The notes: generated from the letters alone by a model not told the origin. A stretch of 64,000 bases of DNA from Phyllobacteriaceae bacterium (GCA_024742765.1 JANSXT010000004.1:124001-188000), one strand, 5' to 3'; shown: positions 35,763-44,752, counted from the stretch's first letter. Program-made: numbers and translations.

Positions 35763-36506
35763 ATGAGCGACAGCGCCACCACCATCGATCAGGCCGAAGT
35801 CGACTGGTTCTCGAAACTGGCGGCGGAATGGTGGAACCCCAAGGGCAAGTTCAAGCCGCTGCACAAGTTCAATCCCGTGCGCCTGACCTATATTCGCGAC
35901 ACGGTGTGCGCCCATTTCGGCCGCGATCCCCATGCGCCCAAACCGTTTGACGGGCTGCGGCTGCTCGACATTGGCTGCGGCGGTGGGCTTCTGAGCGAGC
36001 CGATGGCGCGGCTCGGCGCCGATGTGGTCGGGGCGGATGCGTCGGAGACCAACATCGAAGTCGCCAAGATCCATGCCGAGCAATCGGGTGTCACGGTCGA
36101 CTATCGCGCCACGACCTCCGAGGCGCTCAAGGCGGCGGGCGAGACGTTCGACATCGTGCTCAACATGGAGGTGGTCGAGCATGTGGCCGATGTGGACCTG
36201 TTCATGAAGAGCTGCGCGGCGATGGTGCGGCCCGGCGGGTTGATGTTTGTTGCCACCATCAACCGCACGACTAAAGCTTGGGGCCTGGCGATCATCGGCG
36301 CCGAATATGTGCTGGGCTGGTTGCCCAAGGGCACGCACCAGTATGAGAAGCTTGTCAAGCCATCGGAGATCGATGCGGCGCTGTCCGGTACGGGCGTCGA
36401 GGTGTTCGACCGTTCGGGCGTCTTCTACAATGTGCTGGCGGACGAATGGCGGCTGTCGCGCGACATGGACGTCAATTATATGGTCGTGGCGCGGCGCGGG
36501 GCTTGA
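35763..36506 (+). CDS. ubiG: Bifunctional ubiquinone O-methyltransferase UbiG
   Basis: SAM-dependent enzyme that methylates both hydroxyls in ubiquinone synthesis. The 247-residue protein has the family N terminus ([28 protein letters not shown]), motif [15 protein letters not shown] near residue 64, and [13 protein letters not shown]. The start has GGAG seven bases upstream. The lysC/ubiG divergence is typical of the order. Confidence 0.96.
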   Translation: MSDSATTIDQAEVDWFSKLAAEWWNPKGKFKPLHKFNPVRLTYIRDTVCAHFGRDPHAPKPFDGLRLLDIGCGGGLLSEPMARLGADVVGADASETNIEVAKIHAEQSGVTVDYRATTSEALKAAGETFDIVLNMEVVEHVADVDLFMKSCAAMVRPGGLMFVATINRTTKAWGLAIIGAEYVLGWLPKGTHQYEKLVKPSEIDAALSGTGVEVFDRSGVFYNVLADEWRLSRDMDVNYMVVARRGA

Positions 36507-36574
36507 CCCTCTCGGGGCGGCTAGGTGCAAGCGGCGACCTTGTGAAACGCGTTCATGCATGACATTTTTGACCC

Positions 36575-36850
36575 ATGAACGGTCCCGACACGAAATCCCT
36601 GACAGTCTCTCTGCCAGCCGAACAGGTTGCGCAGATGGACGAGGCGGTGCGCGCGGGGGCGTATGCCTCCGACAGCGAGATCGTTCGTGAAGCACTGCGG
36701 CTATGGGAACAGCGCGAGCATCTGCGCAAGCGCGAAATTGCACGCTTGAAGCGCGCCTACGATGAAGGCATGGCAAGCGGTGAGGGCCGGCCGGTCGATG
36801 CAGATACGTTTCTCGCCGAGTTGAAACAGCAGTCGGCCGCAGGTGGCTAG
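36575..36850 (+). CDS. Type II antitoxin, ParD/CopG (ribbon-helix-helix) family
   Basis: The 91-residue protein starts with an RHH DNA-binding domain (TKSLTVSLPAEQVAQMDEAVRAG, then YASDSEIVREALRLWEQRE), followed by a charged toxin-binding tail. It overlaps the toxin gene by eight bases. It should repress its own promoter, lying in the 68-base gap after ubiG, and neutralise the ParE-like toxin. Confidence 0.9.
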   Translation: MNGPDTKSLTVSLPAEQVAQMDEAVRAGAYASDSEIVREALRLWEQREHLRKREIARLKRAYDEGMASGEGRPVDADTFLAELKQQSAAGG

Positions 36851-37130
36851 ACTTCTGCTCAGTCCGCGTGCTGAGCAGGACATCGGCGACATATGGCGCA
36901 CGATCGTTGCCGAAAACCCGCGTGCCGCTGACAAATTGGTCCGACGGTTCTTTGAAAAGTTTGAACTGGCGGCGACCCAGCCCAATATGGGCGCGCCTCG
37001 CCCGGAACTCAGCCCGACGGCCCGGATCTTGATCGAGGGCTCATACATCCTGATCTATGAGCCGCTTGCTAACGGCGTCCTGATCGTTGCGGTGGTTCAC
37101 GGCGCGCGCGACCCGCAAAGCTGGCTGTGA
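36843..37130 (+). CDS. Type II toxin, RelE/ParE family
   Basis: The 95-residue protein has the ParE pattern: LLLSPRAEQDIGDIWRTIVAENP at the N terminus, GAPRPELSPTARILIEGSYILIYEP in the middle and VVHGARDPQSWL at the end. It starts with GTG inside the antitoxin gene, so translation is coupled. ParE members usually poison gyrase, RelE members cut mRNA; the lack of clear RelE catalytic residues favours a ParE type. The pair lies between housekeeping genes with no flanking mobile element. Confidence 0.9.
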   Translation: MARLLLSPRAEQDIGDIWRTIVAENPRAADKLVRRFFEKFELAATQPNMGAPRPELSPTARILIEGSYILIYEPLANGVLIVAVVHGARDPQSWL

Positions 37131-37148
37131 CCGGATTGTCCGTCTTCG

Positions 37149-37586
37149 TCAGTTCAAATCTTCGGGCAGTTCGGGCAGTGGCATGATGTCGATGCCCTCG
37201 TCGACCAAGCTTTCGACATCGTCGAGCGACGCCTTGCCGTAGATCGGCTTGGCATCGGTTTCGCCATAATGCATCTGCCGTGCCTGCTCGGGGAATTTCT
37301 CGCCGACATCTTCGGCCTGCGACTTCACCTGCCGGGTGACCTCGCGCATCTTCTCGACGATTTCGCGCCGCATCGCCTGGCCGGCGGCGACCATGACGGC
37401 CTCCTTGCGCGCATCCTTGGTTCGCCCGGTTGCAACCTGCGGCGCCATCAGCGCCTTGGACACCTTGATCGAACCGCACGCAGGGCACTCGACAAAACCC
37501 CGCTTGGCCTGGGTCTCATAATCCTCGTTGGAGCGGAACCAGGCCTCGAATTCGTGCCCCTGGTCGCAATGCAGCGCGAACTTCAT
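37149..37586 (-). CDS. DUF1178 family zinc-ribbon protein
   Basis: The 145-residue protein starts MKFALHCDQGHEFEAWFRSNEDYETQAKRG and has a CPACGS pair near residue 34 together with Cys7, forming a small zinc ribbon. The rest is a charged helix and an acidic C terminus. DUF1178 has no established function. The start overlaps the nitrilase stop by four bases (ATGA), so both are translated together. Confidence 0.93.
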   Translation of the reverse strand: MKFALHCDQGHEFEAWFRSNEDYETQAKRGFVECPACGSIKVSKALMAPQVATGRTKDARKEAVMVAAGQAMRREIVEKMREVTRQVKSQAEDVGEKFPEQARQMHYGETDAKPIYGKASLDDVESLVDEGIDIMPLPELPEDLN

Positions 37587-38431
37587 CGTGCGTTCTCTTT
37601 CGGCGTGTTCTCGTGCACATAGGACCGCGCATTTTGCAGGTTGGGTATCCTGCCGCGCGCCGCGGCCGGCGCGGATAGGTCGATGTCGGCGACGATGATG
37701 CCCGGTGCGTCATCGTCCTTTTCGGCGATGATCGCGCCCCAGGGATCGATGATCAGTGAATGGCCATAGGTTTCGCGTCCGTCGTCGTGGACACCGCCCT
37801 GGGCTGCAGCGATCACGAAAGCGCCGTTCTCGATGGCACGCGACCGCAGCAGGACATGCCAGTGGGCTTCGCCGGTCTGCCGGGTGAAGGCCGCCGGCGA
37901 CGTCAGGATGGCGGCGCCGGCGCGTGCCTGATCGCGGAACAGGTGTGGGAAGCGGACATCGTAGCAGATGGCAAGACCCAGCCTTGCGTCCTCCATGTCA
38001 CAGGTCACAAGTGCCTCGCCGGGCGCGTAGATCGCCGATTCCCGCCAGCTTTCGCCATTGGGAAGGTCGACATCGAACATGTGGATCTTGTCGTAGGTGG
38101 CCGCACGCGTGCCGTCCGGCGCAAAAAGCGCGGCGCGGTTGGCCACCTTTCCGTCCTCGCGCAGGATCGGCGTCGAGCCGACATGCAGCCAGATATCGTG
38201 CTCTTTCGCCAGCCGCGCCGCGGCGGCGAACACCGGATCGTCCGGCTCGGGTCGAACGGCCTTCATCAGCGCTGCCCGGTCCTTCTGGACGAGCCCGGTC
38301 ATTTCCGGCGTCTGGACATAGCGCGCACCGGCGCCGGCGGCTTCGCCGACCAAACGCTCGAATTCGGCGGTGTTGCGGTCCGGATCGGTGCCCGACCGCA
38401 TCTGTATGCAGGCAACACGCATGACGGTCAC
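37583..38431 (-). CDS. Carbon-nitrogen hydrolase (Nit1/Nit2-like amidase)
   Basis: The 282-residue protein has the nitrilase-superfamily triad: Glu in TPEMTG near residue 43, Lys in YDKIHMFDVDLP near 114 and Cys in AICYDVRFPHLFR near 156. The family context suggests omega-amidase or deaminated-glutathione amidase activity, a metabolite-repair role. It overlaps grxC and the DUF1178 gene by ATGA at both ends, so it lies in a tight grxC-nitrilase-DUF1178 operon. Confidence 0.92.
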   Translation of the reverse strand: MTVMRVACIQMRSGTDPDRNTAEFERLVGEAAGAGARYVQTPEMTGLVQKDRAALMKAVRPEPDDPVFAAAARLAKEHDIWLHVGSTPILREDGKVANRAALFAPDGTRAATYDKIHMFDVDLPNGESWRESAIYAPGEALVTCDMEDARLGLAICYDVRFPHLFRDQARAGAAILTSPAAFTRQTGEAHWHVLLRSRAIENGAFVIAAAQGGVHDDGRETYGHSLIIDPWGAIIAEKDDDAPGIIVADIDLSAPAAARGRIPNLQNARSYVHENTPKENAR

Positions 38432-38685
38432 GCGGCCAAAAGCGCGTCCAGCTTGCCGGCGCGCTCCATGGCCATCAGATCGTCGCAGCCGCCGACATGG
38501 GTTTCGCCGACGAAGATCTGCGGAAAGGTGGCGCGGCCATTGGCCTTCTGCATCATCTCACGCTTCAGCGCCGGGTCGAAGCTCGCATCATGCTCGACAT
38601 AGGCAACGCCCTTCTTGTCGAGCAGGCGCTTGGCCGCAGTGCAAAAGCCGCACAATTGTCGCGTGTAGATTGTCACATTCGCCAT
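38428..38685 (-). CDS. grxC: Glutaredoxin 3
   Basis: Small dithiol oxidoreductase reduced by glutathione. The 85-residue protein has the active site CGFC at residues 12-15, the cis-proline segment ATFPQIFVG and the glutathione-binding GGCDDL. The C-G-F-C variant differs from the usual CPYC of E. coli Grx3 in lacking the Pro. It heads the grxC-nitrilase-DUF1178 run and lies 75 bases after comF. Confidence 0.95.
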   Translation of the reverse strand: MANVTIYTRQLCGFCTAAKRLLDKKGVAYVEHDASFDPALKREMMQKANGRATFPQIFVGETHVGGCDDLMAMERAGKLDALLAA

Positions 38686-38760
38686 GCGTCGTCTTTCCGA
38701 AACGATGATCCGTCTGGCGGCGATATAGGCCGTGAAGCGTTCAAGTGAAAGGCTTGCGGC

Positions 38761-39531
38761 TCAGCGGCCGGTCGCGTCCGGATCGCGCCGTCCGGCGACG
38801 ACGCGCGAAAAAGTCAGCACCAGGACCGAAATTGCACCGGCTTTCTTCAACGCCTTTGCGGCCGCCTCGACGGTCGCGCCCGTGGTCAGAACGTCGTCAA
38901 TCAGCAGCACCCGACGGCCGGCCACGGCGATCTCCTGGCCCAGCGGGACCTTGAAGACGCCGCGCACATTGACCTGGCGCTGGTTGACGGTCAGGCCGAC
39001 CTGCGGCCGCGTGCGCCTTTGCCGCGTGAGCGCGCCGGCGGCCATGGGCAGATCGCTGGTCACGGCGAGCGCCCGCGCCAGTTCGGCGGCCTGGTTGAAG
39101 CGGCGACGCCACAGCCGCCCGCGATGCAGCGGCACCGGGATGATCACATCGGCCTCATCGATCAGTTCGGTGCCGGCCCGCGTCATGAAGCGGGCCATCC
39201 ATGGCGCCAGGTCGGTTCGATCACCATATTTTAGGCGGGTGACGAGTTGCCGTGCGGCGCCCGCATGGACGCACGCCGCGCGCGCCCTGTCATAGAGCGG
39301 CGGATTGGCGAGCACGTCGGCGCTGATCATCGCCCGCCCGAAATCATGCGCGAAAGGCACACCGCTGACGTCGCACAGCGGCTGTTCGATGAAGGCGATA
39401 TCGGGCCAGCATCGGGCGCAGAGCGTTCCGTGCCGTGCGACATGCCGACCGCAGGCAAGGCACGCGTCGGGGAACAGGACCGCGCCGGTTGCGCGGCCGG
39501 CCTTTATCGCCCATTGACGCACATGGTCCAT
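38761..39531 (-). CDS. ComF family protein (phosphoribosyltransferase fold)
   Basis: The 256-residue protein has an N-terminal zinc-finger-like region (CLACGRHV, LCARCW, PLCDVSG) and a C-terminal phosphoribosyltransferase domain with the PRPP loop VLLIDDVLTTGATVEAAAKAL. ComF homologues are needed for DNA uptake in naturally competent bacteria, but they also occur widely in non-competent ones. The ATG at 39531 is preferred; the upstream extension would overlap the divergent methyltransferase start. Confidence 0.88.
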   Translation of the reverse strand: MDHVRQWAIKAGRATGAVLFPDACLACGRHVARHGTLCARCWPDIAFIEQPLCDVSGVPFAHDFGRAMISADVLANPPLYDRARAACVHAGAARQLVTRLKYGDRTDLAPWMARFMTRAGTELIDEADVIIPVPLHRGRLWRRRFNQAAELARALAVTSDLPMAAGALTRQRRTRPQVGLTVNQRQVNVRGVFKVPLGQEIAVAGRRVLLIDDVLTTGATVEAAAKALKKAGAISVLVLTFSRVVAGRRDPDATGR

Positions 39532-39565
39532 CGCATTGTCCGCTGATGAAAGGCACCGGTCGCCC

Positions 39566-40396
39566 ATGCGCGCCATTATCGATCAAAAGCAGCGCGCCGC
39601 CAACCATGCGCGGGCAGCTCGGTTGGCCGTGCCGGGCGCCGATTTCCTTCTGGTGCGCGCGCTCGACGAGTTGGCCCACCGGATCGCGGTCACGACGCGG
39701 ACCTTCGACCGGGCGCTGGCGATCGGTCCGCATGCGGACCGGGTTGCCGAGATGCTTGCGGCGACCGGCAAGGTCGGATCGGTCGACCGGGCCGTCTTCG
39801 ATGGCGACGAAACGCTGGATGTGCCGGAGTCAGTGGCCGATCTGGCCGTCTCCATGCTCGACCTGCACGAGATGAACGATGTGCCCGGGGCGCTGGTGCA
39901 GATCCGGCGAGCATTGCGCCCGGACGGTCTGCTGCTCGCCTGTGTGCCCTCGAGCGGCACGCTGGCAGAGCTGCGCGATTGCCTGACGGAGGCCGAGACT
40001 GTGGTTGCCGGCGGCGCCGCGCCGCGCATCCTGCCGTTCATGGACGTTCGCGATGCCGGGGGATTGTTGCAAAGGGCAGGGTTTGCGCTGCCGGTGGCCG
40101 ACCATGATGCGGTGACCGTGCGCTATGACACAGCGTTTGACCTGATGCGCGATCTTCGGGCGATGGGCGCGACCAATTCGCTGATCGCTCGGCTCAGGCA
40201 TTTCACACGACGCGCTGTGCTTTTCGAAGCGGTGCGCCTTTATGCGGAGCGGCACGCCGATGCCGATGGGCGGGTCCGCGCGACATTTTCGTTTGTCTGG
40301 ATGTCGGGCTGGGTGCCGGATCCGGGTCAGCCGCAACCGCTCAAGCCGGGAAGCGCAACCCGTTCACTGGCCGATGCGCTCAGACCGAAGCGCTGA
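39566..40396 (+). CDS. SAM-dependent methyltransferase-like protein (BioC/NDUFAF5-like)
   Basis: The 276-residue protein has a class I methyltransferase outline: a first strand and loop at RALAIGPHADRVAEM (residue about 50, where motif I is degenerate and lacks the usual GxGxG), LSMLDLHEMND-like SMLDLHEMNDVPGALVQIRRAL and LRPDGLLLACVPSSGTLAELRDCL. These match the bacterial group related to mitochondrial NDUFAF5, which hydroxylates a complex I subunit. Substrate unknown. Divergent from comF. Confidence 0.82.
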   Translation: MRAIIDQKQRAANHARAARLAVPGADFLLVRALDELAHRIAVTTRTFDRALAIGPHADRVAEMLAATGKVGSVDRAVFDGDETLDVPESVADLAVSMLDLHEMNDVPGALVQIRRALRPDGLLLACVPSSGTLAELRDCLTEAETVVAGGAAPRILPFMDVRDAGGLLQRAGFALPVADHDAVTVRYDTAFDLMRDLRAMGATNSLIARLRHFTRRAVLFEAVRLYAERHADADGRVRATFSFVWMSGWVPDPGQPQPLKPGSATRSLADALRPKR

Positions 40397-40416
40397 CCTT
40401 GGCGGGCGCAAACCGC

Positions 40417-40599
40417 TTACCCGTCGATGGCGCCCGAGAGTGCAGAGCCGATGCTGCCATTGTTGCTGTCGTAAAGTGTCTGCAGATCCGTGCCGACCGC
40501 GGTAACTCCGGCGACGGTGGCAATGGAGAGCAGCGCTGCGATCAGCGCATATTCGATGGCGGTCGCGCCCCGCGCGTCTGTCAGAAAAATGCGAAACAT
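40417..40599 (-). CDS. Flp/Fap-type IVb pilin
   Basis: The 60-residue prepilin has a short basic leader ending in Gly11, then ATAIEYALIAALLSIATVAG, the classic Flp class with Glu at position +5 and a hydrophobic assembly helix. TadV/CpaA prepilin peptidase would cut after the Gly. No cpa/tad assembly genes are in the window, so this is an orphan pilin here. Confidence 0.93.
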   Translation of the reverse strand: MFRIFLTDARGATAIEYALIAALLSIATVAGVTAVGTDLQTLYDSNNGSIGSALSGAIDG

Positions 40600-40689
40600 G
40601 GCGTCAACCTCTCACGCCAGAGACCCTAGGATGCCCCGGTTAACGCAGCGTTCCGTGCGCCTGAAAGCGCGAGAAGTTTATCGCCATGG

Positions 40690-40704
40690 TTAAGCGTGTG
40701 TTGA
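40690..40704. promoter_or_regulatory. CtrA-like box TTAA-N7-TTGA before Flp pilin gene
   Basis: TTAA at 40690-40693 and TTGA at 40701-40704 are separated by seven bases, about 90 bases upstream of the pilin start; a further GGTTAAC lies at 40638-40644. This matches the CtrA consensus TTAA-N7-TTAA with one mismatch. In Caulobacter the pilin gene pilA is a CtrA target, so the position makes biological sense, but single short boxes are weak evidence. Confidence 0.3.
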
Positions 40705-40719
40705 CCGACCAAGGCCGGT

Positions 40720-41043
40720 TCAACGCGAACAATCGCCGGAGTGCGCGCCGTTGGCATGGATGATGCAGACCGCATTGGGCGAATTCTGCAACACGCTGCG
40801 CCGCATCGTGTAGGTCGAGCGCTGTTGCGGTGTCGAGGCCGTGGTCATGAAGTCGATACCGGGATTGGAACGGTCGGCGGCGATGCGCGCGCTGGACCGG
40901 TCGAGATAGGGCGCTGCAAAAAGGGCGACGGCAATGGCGAGCACGCCGAACAGCAATGTCGCCCGGAGCATGTTGTTGCCCCAGTCAAAGACCGCCGATT
41001 GCTTGCGTTCGATCGGCGCGTACCATTGATTGTCGTCCTGCAT
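40720..41043 (-). CDS. Hypothetical single-pass membrane protein
   Basis: The 107-residue protein has a polar N terminus (MQDDNQWYAPIERKQSAVFDWG), one membrane helix at about 26-46 (MLRATLLFGVLAIAVALFAAPYL), then an Arg/Ser/Thr-rich region with two Cys near the end (NAVCIIHANGAHSGDC). The topology suggests N-in, C-terminal domain in the periplasm, where the two Cys could form a disulfide. I recognise no family. It lies 120 bases upstream of the Flp pilin on the same strand. Confidence 0.75.
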   Translation of the reverse strand: MQDDNQWYAPIERKQSAVFDWGNNMLRATLLFGVLAIAVALFAAPYLDRSSARIAADRSNPGIDFMTTASTPQQRSTYTMRRSVLQNSPNAVCIIHANGAHSGDCSR

Positions 41044-41169
41044 GAGCTACCCCGATCGGCGGTCGGACGGTCGCCGTCCGCAGTCCCGCCGCACACGGTG
41101 AAAATTGCCACGATCCCTTAAACGATTGATTAACGCTGATTTGCGCGGCCAGACCGGCAGGCGGGCGCT

Positions 41170-41574
41170 TCAAAGAAGGTCCTGCAGCACGGGAATGAGC
41201 GGCGCGTCGGCGGCGGGCATGGGATGGTCGCGCAGGTCACGCGCACGGACCCATTTGAGCGACTGGCCTTCGCGCGAGACCGGAATGCCATCGAACTTGC
41301 GGCAGATGTAGAGCGGCATCAGCAGATGAAAATCGTCATAGGCATGGCTGGCGAAGGTGAGCGGTGCCAGACAGGCGACTTCGGTCCTGACGGCCAGTTC
41401 TTCCTCCAGTTCGCGAACCAACGCCTGTTCGGGTGTTTCCCCGGGCTCCAGCTTGCCGCCGGGGAACTCCCACAGCCCGGCCATGGCCTTGCCGGGCGGA
41501 CGCCGGGCCAAAAGGATGCGATTGTCGCGGTCGACCAGCGCGCATGCGGAGACCAAAATCAGCGGTTTGGCCAT
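41170..41574 (-). CDS. mutT: 8-oxo-dGTP diphosphatase MutT
   Basis: Removes oxidised guanine nucleotides from the pool. The 134-residue protein has the NUDIX box GKLEPGETPEQALVRELEEEL near residue 38 and the MutT features LLARRPPGKAMAGLWEFPGG before it and SLKWVRARDLRDHPMP after it. The stop-to-start gap to the upstream GNAT gene is six bases; the operon parvulin-argJ-GNAT-mutT is conserved in rhizobia. Confidence 0.93.
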   Translation of the reverse strand: MAKPLILVSACALVDRDNRILLARRPPGKAMAGLWEFPGGKLEPGETPEQALVRELEEELAVRTEVACLAPLTFASHAYDDFHLLMPLYICRKFDGIPVSREGQSLKWVRARDLRDHPMPAADAPLIPVLQDLL

Positions 41575-41580
41575 GACCGG

Positions 41581-42333
41581 TCAGTCGCCCCGCATGCGAT
41601 AGACGTAGCGGTAGACTTCCTCGAACCCGAGCCGGGTGTAGAGCCCGTTGGCGGAAGTGTTGGCCGCTTCCACCTGCAGCCAGCCGGTCGCAGCGCCCTG
41701 GGCGGCCGCCCATCTGAGGGCGGCGCGGACGATCGAACGGCCATAGCCCCGGTTGCGCAGACCTTCGCGAACCGTGATCTCGAACAGGCCTGCCATTTCG
41801 TTGTCGTGGACACAAAGTGCGCTCGCCGCCGGACCCTCCTCGTCCTCGACCACGAACATCCCGAAGGGCGGACGGATGCTTTCGAGCAGTTCGGTCAGGC
41901 CGGGCTTGTTGACCCGCTCATCGGCATTGAGCATGATCGCGGCGTCGACGAAGCGGCCAATATCGCGCACCGGCAACAATTCGTAACCGCCGTCGAGATC
42001 CATCTGGTCGAGTGATGCGGCGAGAACGCGGGTTTCGTCCGCTCGTGTCCAGCCGATCGCGTTCAGATGCGCCTCCAGTTCGGCCGGGGCCAGCGGTGAC
42101 ATGCGGAAGACGATGGGCCTTTCATAGGCCTTGAAGCGCTGCTCGATGCGGGCGATTCGCCGCTCGATCTCGCGATTGTCCGCCGGATCGAGCGGGTTGA
42201 CCGAGTTGAGACGGCGCGAAGGGTGGCTGGCCGTCAGGCGCACCGCCCAACTGCCGTCATAATGGACCGATGCGGCGGGCCATGCGCGGAACCCGACCGC
42301 CTCCATCCGCCTGACCATCGACAATTTCGGCAT
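41581..42333 (-). CDS. GNAT family N-acetyltransferase
   Basis: The 250-residue protein has its GNAT domain in the C-terminal half: FEITVREGLRNRGYGRSIVRAAL is the acetyl-CoA loop and ANGLYTRLGFEEVYRYVYR the terminal strand. The N-terminal part (MPKLSMVRRMEAVGFRAWP) is family-specific. The ATG at 42333 follows GGAGGA by six bases. It starts 13 bases after argJ. The neighbour ArgJ makes N-acetylglutamate, but no sequence feature shows that this enzyme shares that substrate. Confidence 0.9.
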   Translation of the reverse strand: MPKLSMVRRMEAVGFRAWPAASVHYDGSWAVRLTASHPSRRLNSVNPLDPADNREIERRIARIEQRFKAYERPIVFRMSPLAPAELEAHLNAIGWTRADETRVLAASLDQMDLDGGYELLPVRDIGRFVDAAIMLNADERVNKPGLTELLESIRPPFGMFVVEDEEGPAASALCVHDNEMAGLFEITVREGLRNRGYGRSIVRAALRWAAAQGAATGWLQVEAANTSANGLYTRLGFEEVYRYVYRMRGD

Positions 42334-42346
42334 CGGTCCTCCAAAC

Positions 42347-43588
42347 CTAGCTTCTGTAGTCGCCATTGATGGTGACATAATCCTTGGTCAGATCGCAGCC
42401 CCAGGCGGTAAAGCGGCCATCGCCAAGGCCGATATCGACGCCGATCGTGACTTCATCGCGTTGCATGTAAGCGCTCATGGCGGCCTCGTCATAGCCGGCA
42501 GCGCGTTCGCCGTCCGTCGCCGCGGCAAGATCTCCGAACCGGATGGCGAGCCGATCTCTGTCGGCCGGTTCGCCCGCCTTGCCGACGGCCATGACGATGC
42601 GGCCCCAGTTCGCATCGCCGCCGGCGAGCGCGGTCTTGACCAGCGGCGAGTTGGCAATGGCCAGTGCGATCGTCCGGGCCGAGACGTCCGACTGCGCGCC
42701 GGTGACCTCAATGCGCATCAACTTGCTGGCGCCCTCGCCGTCGCGGACGATCTGCAGCGCGAGATCCTCCATCAGGTCGGCGAATGCGGTTGCGAACGCC
42801 GCAAGGCGTGTATCATCGGCGCTTGCGACGGGTGTGACGCCGGCCGCGCCGGTGGCAAACGCCAGAACGGTGTCGGAGGTCGAGGTGTCGCTGTCGACGG
42901 TGATCGCATTGAAGGTCGTGTCGACATGCTGGCCAAGGAGCGTCTGCAAGGCGGCGGCGGAAATGGGCGCGTCGGTGACGATGTAGGCCAGCATCGTCGC
43001 CATGTCCGGCGCGATCATGCCGGACCCCTTGGCGATGCCGTTGATCGTGACGGGAACGCCGTCGATCTCGGCCGTTCGCGTGGCGAGCTTGGGAAAGGTG
43101 TCCGTGGTCATGATCGCCCGCGCTGCCTCTTCCCAGCGGTCGGGTGCGGCATCGCGCACGATCTGTTGCAGCGCGCCGTCGAATTTTTCGGCCTCAAGCG
43201 GTTCGCCGATCACGCCGGTCGAAGACAGAAAGACGTCCGAGACCGGACAGTTCATGGCCAAAGCGGCCATTTGGGCGGTCAGGGCCGTCGCCTCGGCGCC
43301 CTTCTTTCCGGTGAAGGCGTTTGCATTGCCCGAATTGACGACGAGAATGCGCGCCCTGCCAGCGGGCAAATTGGCGCGACACCAGTCGACCGGGGCGGAC
43401 GGGCAGTGCGAACGGGTCAGAACGCCGGCGACCGCGGCCTGTTCGTCGAACGCCATCGCCATCAGATCGGTGCGGCCGGCATATTTGATGCCGGCAGCCG
43501 CCGCGCCGAGCCGGACGCCGACCACGGGCGGCAGAACGGCCAGTGTTTCGGGGGCAAGCGGGGATGTCTTCATCTGCATGTTCGGCAA
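42347..43588 (-). CDS. argJ: Bifunctional ornithine acetyltransferase / N-acetylglutamate synthase
   Basis: Moves acetyl from acetylornithine to glutamate in arginine synthesis and may also use acetyl-CoA. The 413-residue precursor has the autoproteolysis site in [14 protein letters not shown], where Thr198 becomes the nucleophile of the beta chain. It lies between the parvulin gene (nine bases before its start) and the GNAT gene in one operon. Confidence 0.96.
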   Translation of the reverse strand: MPNMQMKTSPLAPETLAVLPPVVGVRLGAAAAGIKYAGRTDLMAMAFDEQAAVAGVLTRSHCPSAPVDWCRANLPAGRARILVVNSGNANAFTGKKGAEATALTAQMAALAMNCPVSDVFLSSTGVIGEPLEAEKFDGALQQIVRDAAPDRWEEAARAIMTTDTFPKLATRTAEIDGVPVTINGIAKGSGMIAPDMATMLAYIVTDAPISAAALQTLLGQHVDTTFNAITVDSDTSTSDTVLAFATGAAGVTPVASADDTRLAAFATAFADLMEDLALQIVRDGEGASKLMRIEVTGAQSDVSARTIALAIANSPLVKTALAGGDANWGRIVMAVGKAGEPADRDRLAIRFGDLAAATDGERAAGYDEAAMSAYMQRDEVTIGVDIGLGDGRFTAWGCDLTKDYVTINGDYRS

Positions 43589-43597
43589 GGCCGGCCG

Positions 43598-44509
43598 CTA
43601 TTGGGCCGGCTGTTCCGAAGCGTTCACGCCGGCGCTGATCGCCGCATCATAGGCGGCCTTGAGTTCCGGATCGGTGATCTCGATCGTCGCCTCGGTGCGC
43701 AGCGTGGTCAGTAGCTCAAAATAGCGTTCTCGCAGCAGGACCGAACGGACCTGCGCCTCGACCTGTTCGAAGGGCGGAGGCTGGACCGGCCTACGGTCCT
43801 CCAGCTTGATGACGTGCCAGCCAAACTGGGTCTCGACAGGATCGGCCGTGAAGCCGCCGGGCTCGAGCGCGAATGCCGCTTCCTCGAAAGGCGGCACCAT
43901 CCGGCCGCGCGTGAAATAGCCCAGATCGCCGCCATTGGGACCCGAAGGGCCGGTCGATCTCTCGGCGGCCAGTTCGGCGAAGTCCGCGCCGCCATCCAGT
44001 TCGGCGATCACAGCGCGCGCCTCTTCCTCGGTTTCGACAAGAATGTGCCGCGCGCGGATTTCGTTTTCCGGCGGCGTGGCGGCAATCTCGGCATCGTAGC
44101 GGCTGCGCACATCGGCGTCGCTTATCGTTTCGACGACCTGGTCGCGGAAATAGCTGTTGTGCAGCGCACGCGACCTGAGGAAGTCGAGCCGCTGGCGGAA
44201 CTCGTCGGTCTCGGCCACGCCTTCGCTCTCGGCCTTGCCGGCCAGAAGCTCGATGTCGATCAGCGCCATCATGGCGGCGAAACGCTGCTGTTCCGGCGGA
44301 ACCTGGCCGAGCTGGTCCTCCAGATCGCCGATGGCGAACGCGATGTCGCGATTGGTCACATCGCGGCCGTCGATCGTGCCGATCACCGCGTCCGGGTCAG
44401 GCGCCTGTGCCTCCTGGGAGAGTGCCGTGCCGGCAAAGGGCACCGACAGCAGCACCGCCAGTCCGGCGGCAAGAAGGGGGTGAACGCGTGTGACACGGTG
44501 AAACATCAT
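43598..44509 (-). CDS. Periplasmic parvulin-type peptidyl-prolyl isomerase
   Basis: The 303-residue protein has a signal peptide (basic start, then LLAAGLAVLLSVPFAGTALS), an N-terminal chaperone region as in SurA/PrsA (DVTNRDIAFAIGDLEDQL), and a parvulin domain (IRARHILVETEEEARAVI, STGPSGPNGGDLGYFTRGRMV, VETQFGWHVIKLED). It probably helps fold outer-membrane or periplasmic proteins. Divergent from secA across 243 bases, which is a conserved arrangement. The start is either of two adjacent ATGs (44509 or 44506). Confidence 0.94.
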   Translation of the reverse strand: MMFHRVTRVHPLLAAGLAVLLSVPFAGTALSQEAQAPDPDAVIGTIDGRDVTNRDIAFAIGDLEDQLGQVPPEQQRFAAMMALIDIELLAGKAESEGVAETDEFRQRLDFLRSRALHNSYFRDQVVETISDADVRSRYDAEIAATPPENEIRARHILVETEEEARAVIAELDGGADFAELAAERSTGPSGPNGGDLGYFTRGRMVPPFEEAAFALEPGGFTADPVETQFGWHVIKLEDRRPVQPPPFEQVEAQVRSVLLRERYFELLTTLRTEATIEITDPELKAAYDAAISAGVNASEQPAQ

Positions 44510-44752
44510 CAAAAACCTTATGGCGGGGGCGATCTGCCGTTCGGAACGAGGACCTGCCGAATGGCCGAACGGCCCACGAAAGCGTGCCCTGTACCGGCGT
44601 TGACAAGCATTTGTGCCACTCTTATCTGTCCACCCAACCGGCGTCCACCATGCAGATGGCCTGTTTTTCGGGTTGGGGCGCTGCGACCCGCACACATGTG
44701 GGCGATTGAATTTCAGGGCCGCTGAACTGTTCTGACGAAAGGGCCGCCATTC

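Noticed and set aside
35622-36776. Upstream extension of the lysC frame to 809 codons
   Set aside because: It lies antisense to ubiG; LysC homologues start at [10 protein letters not shown].
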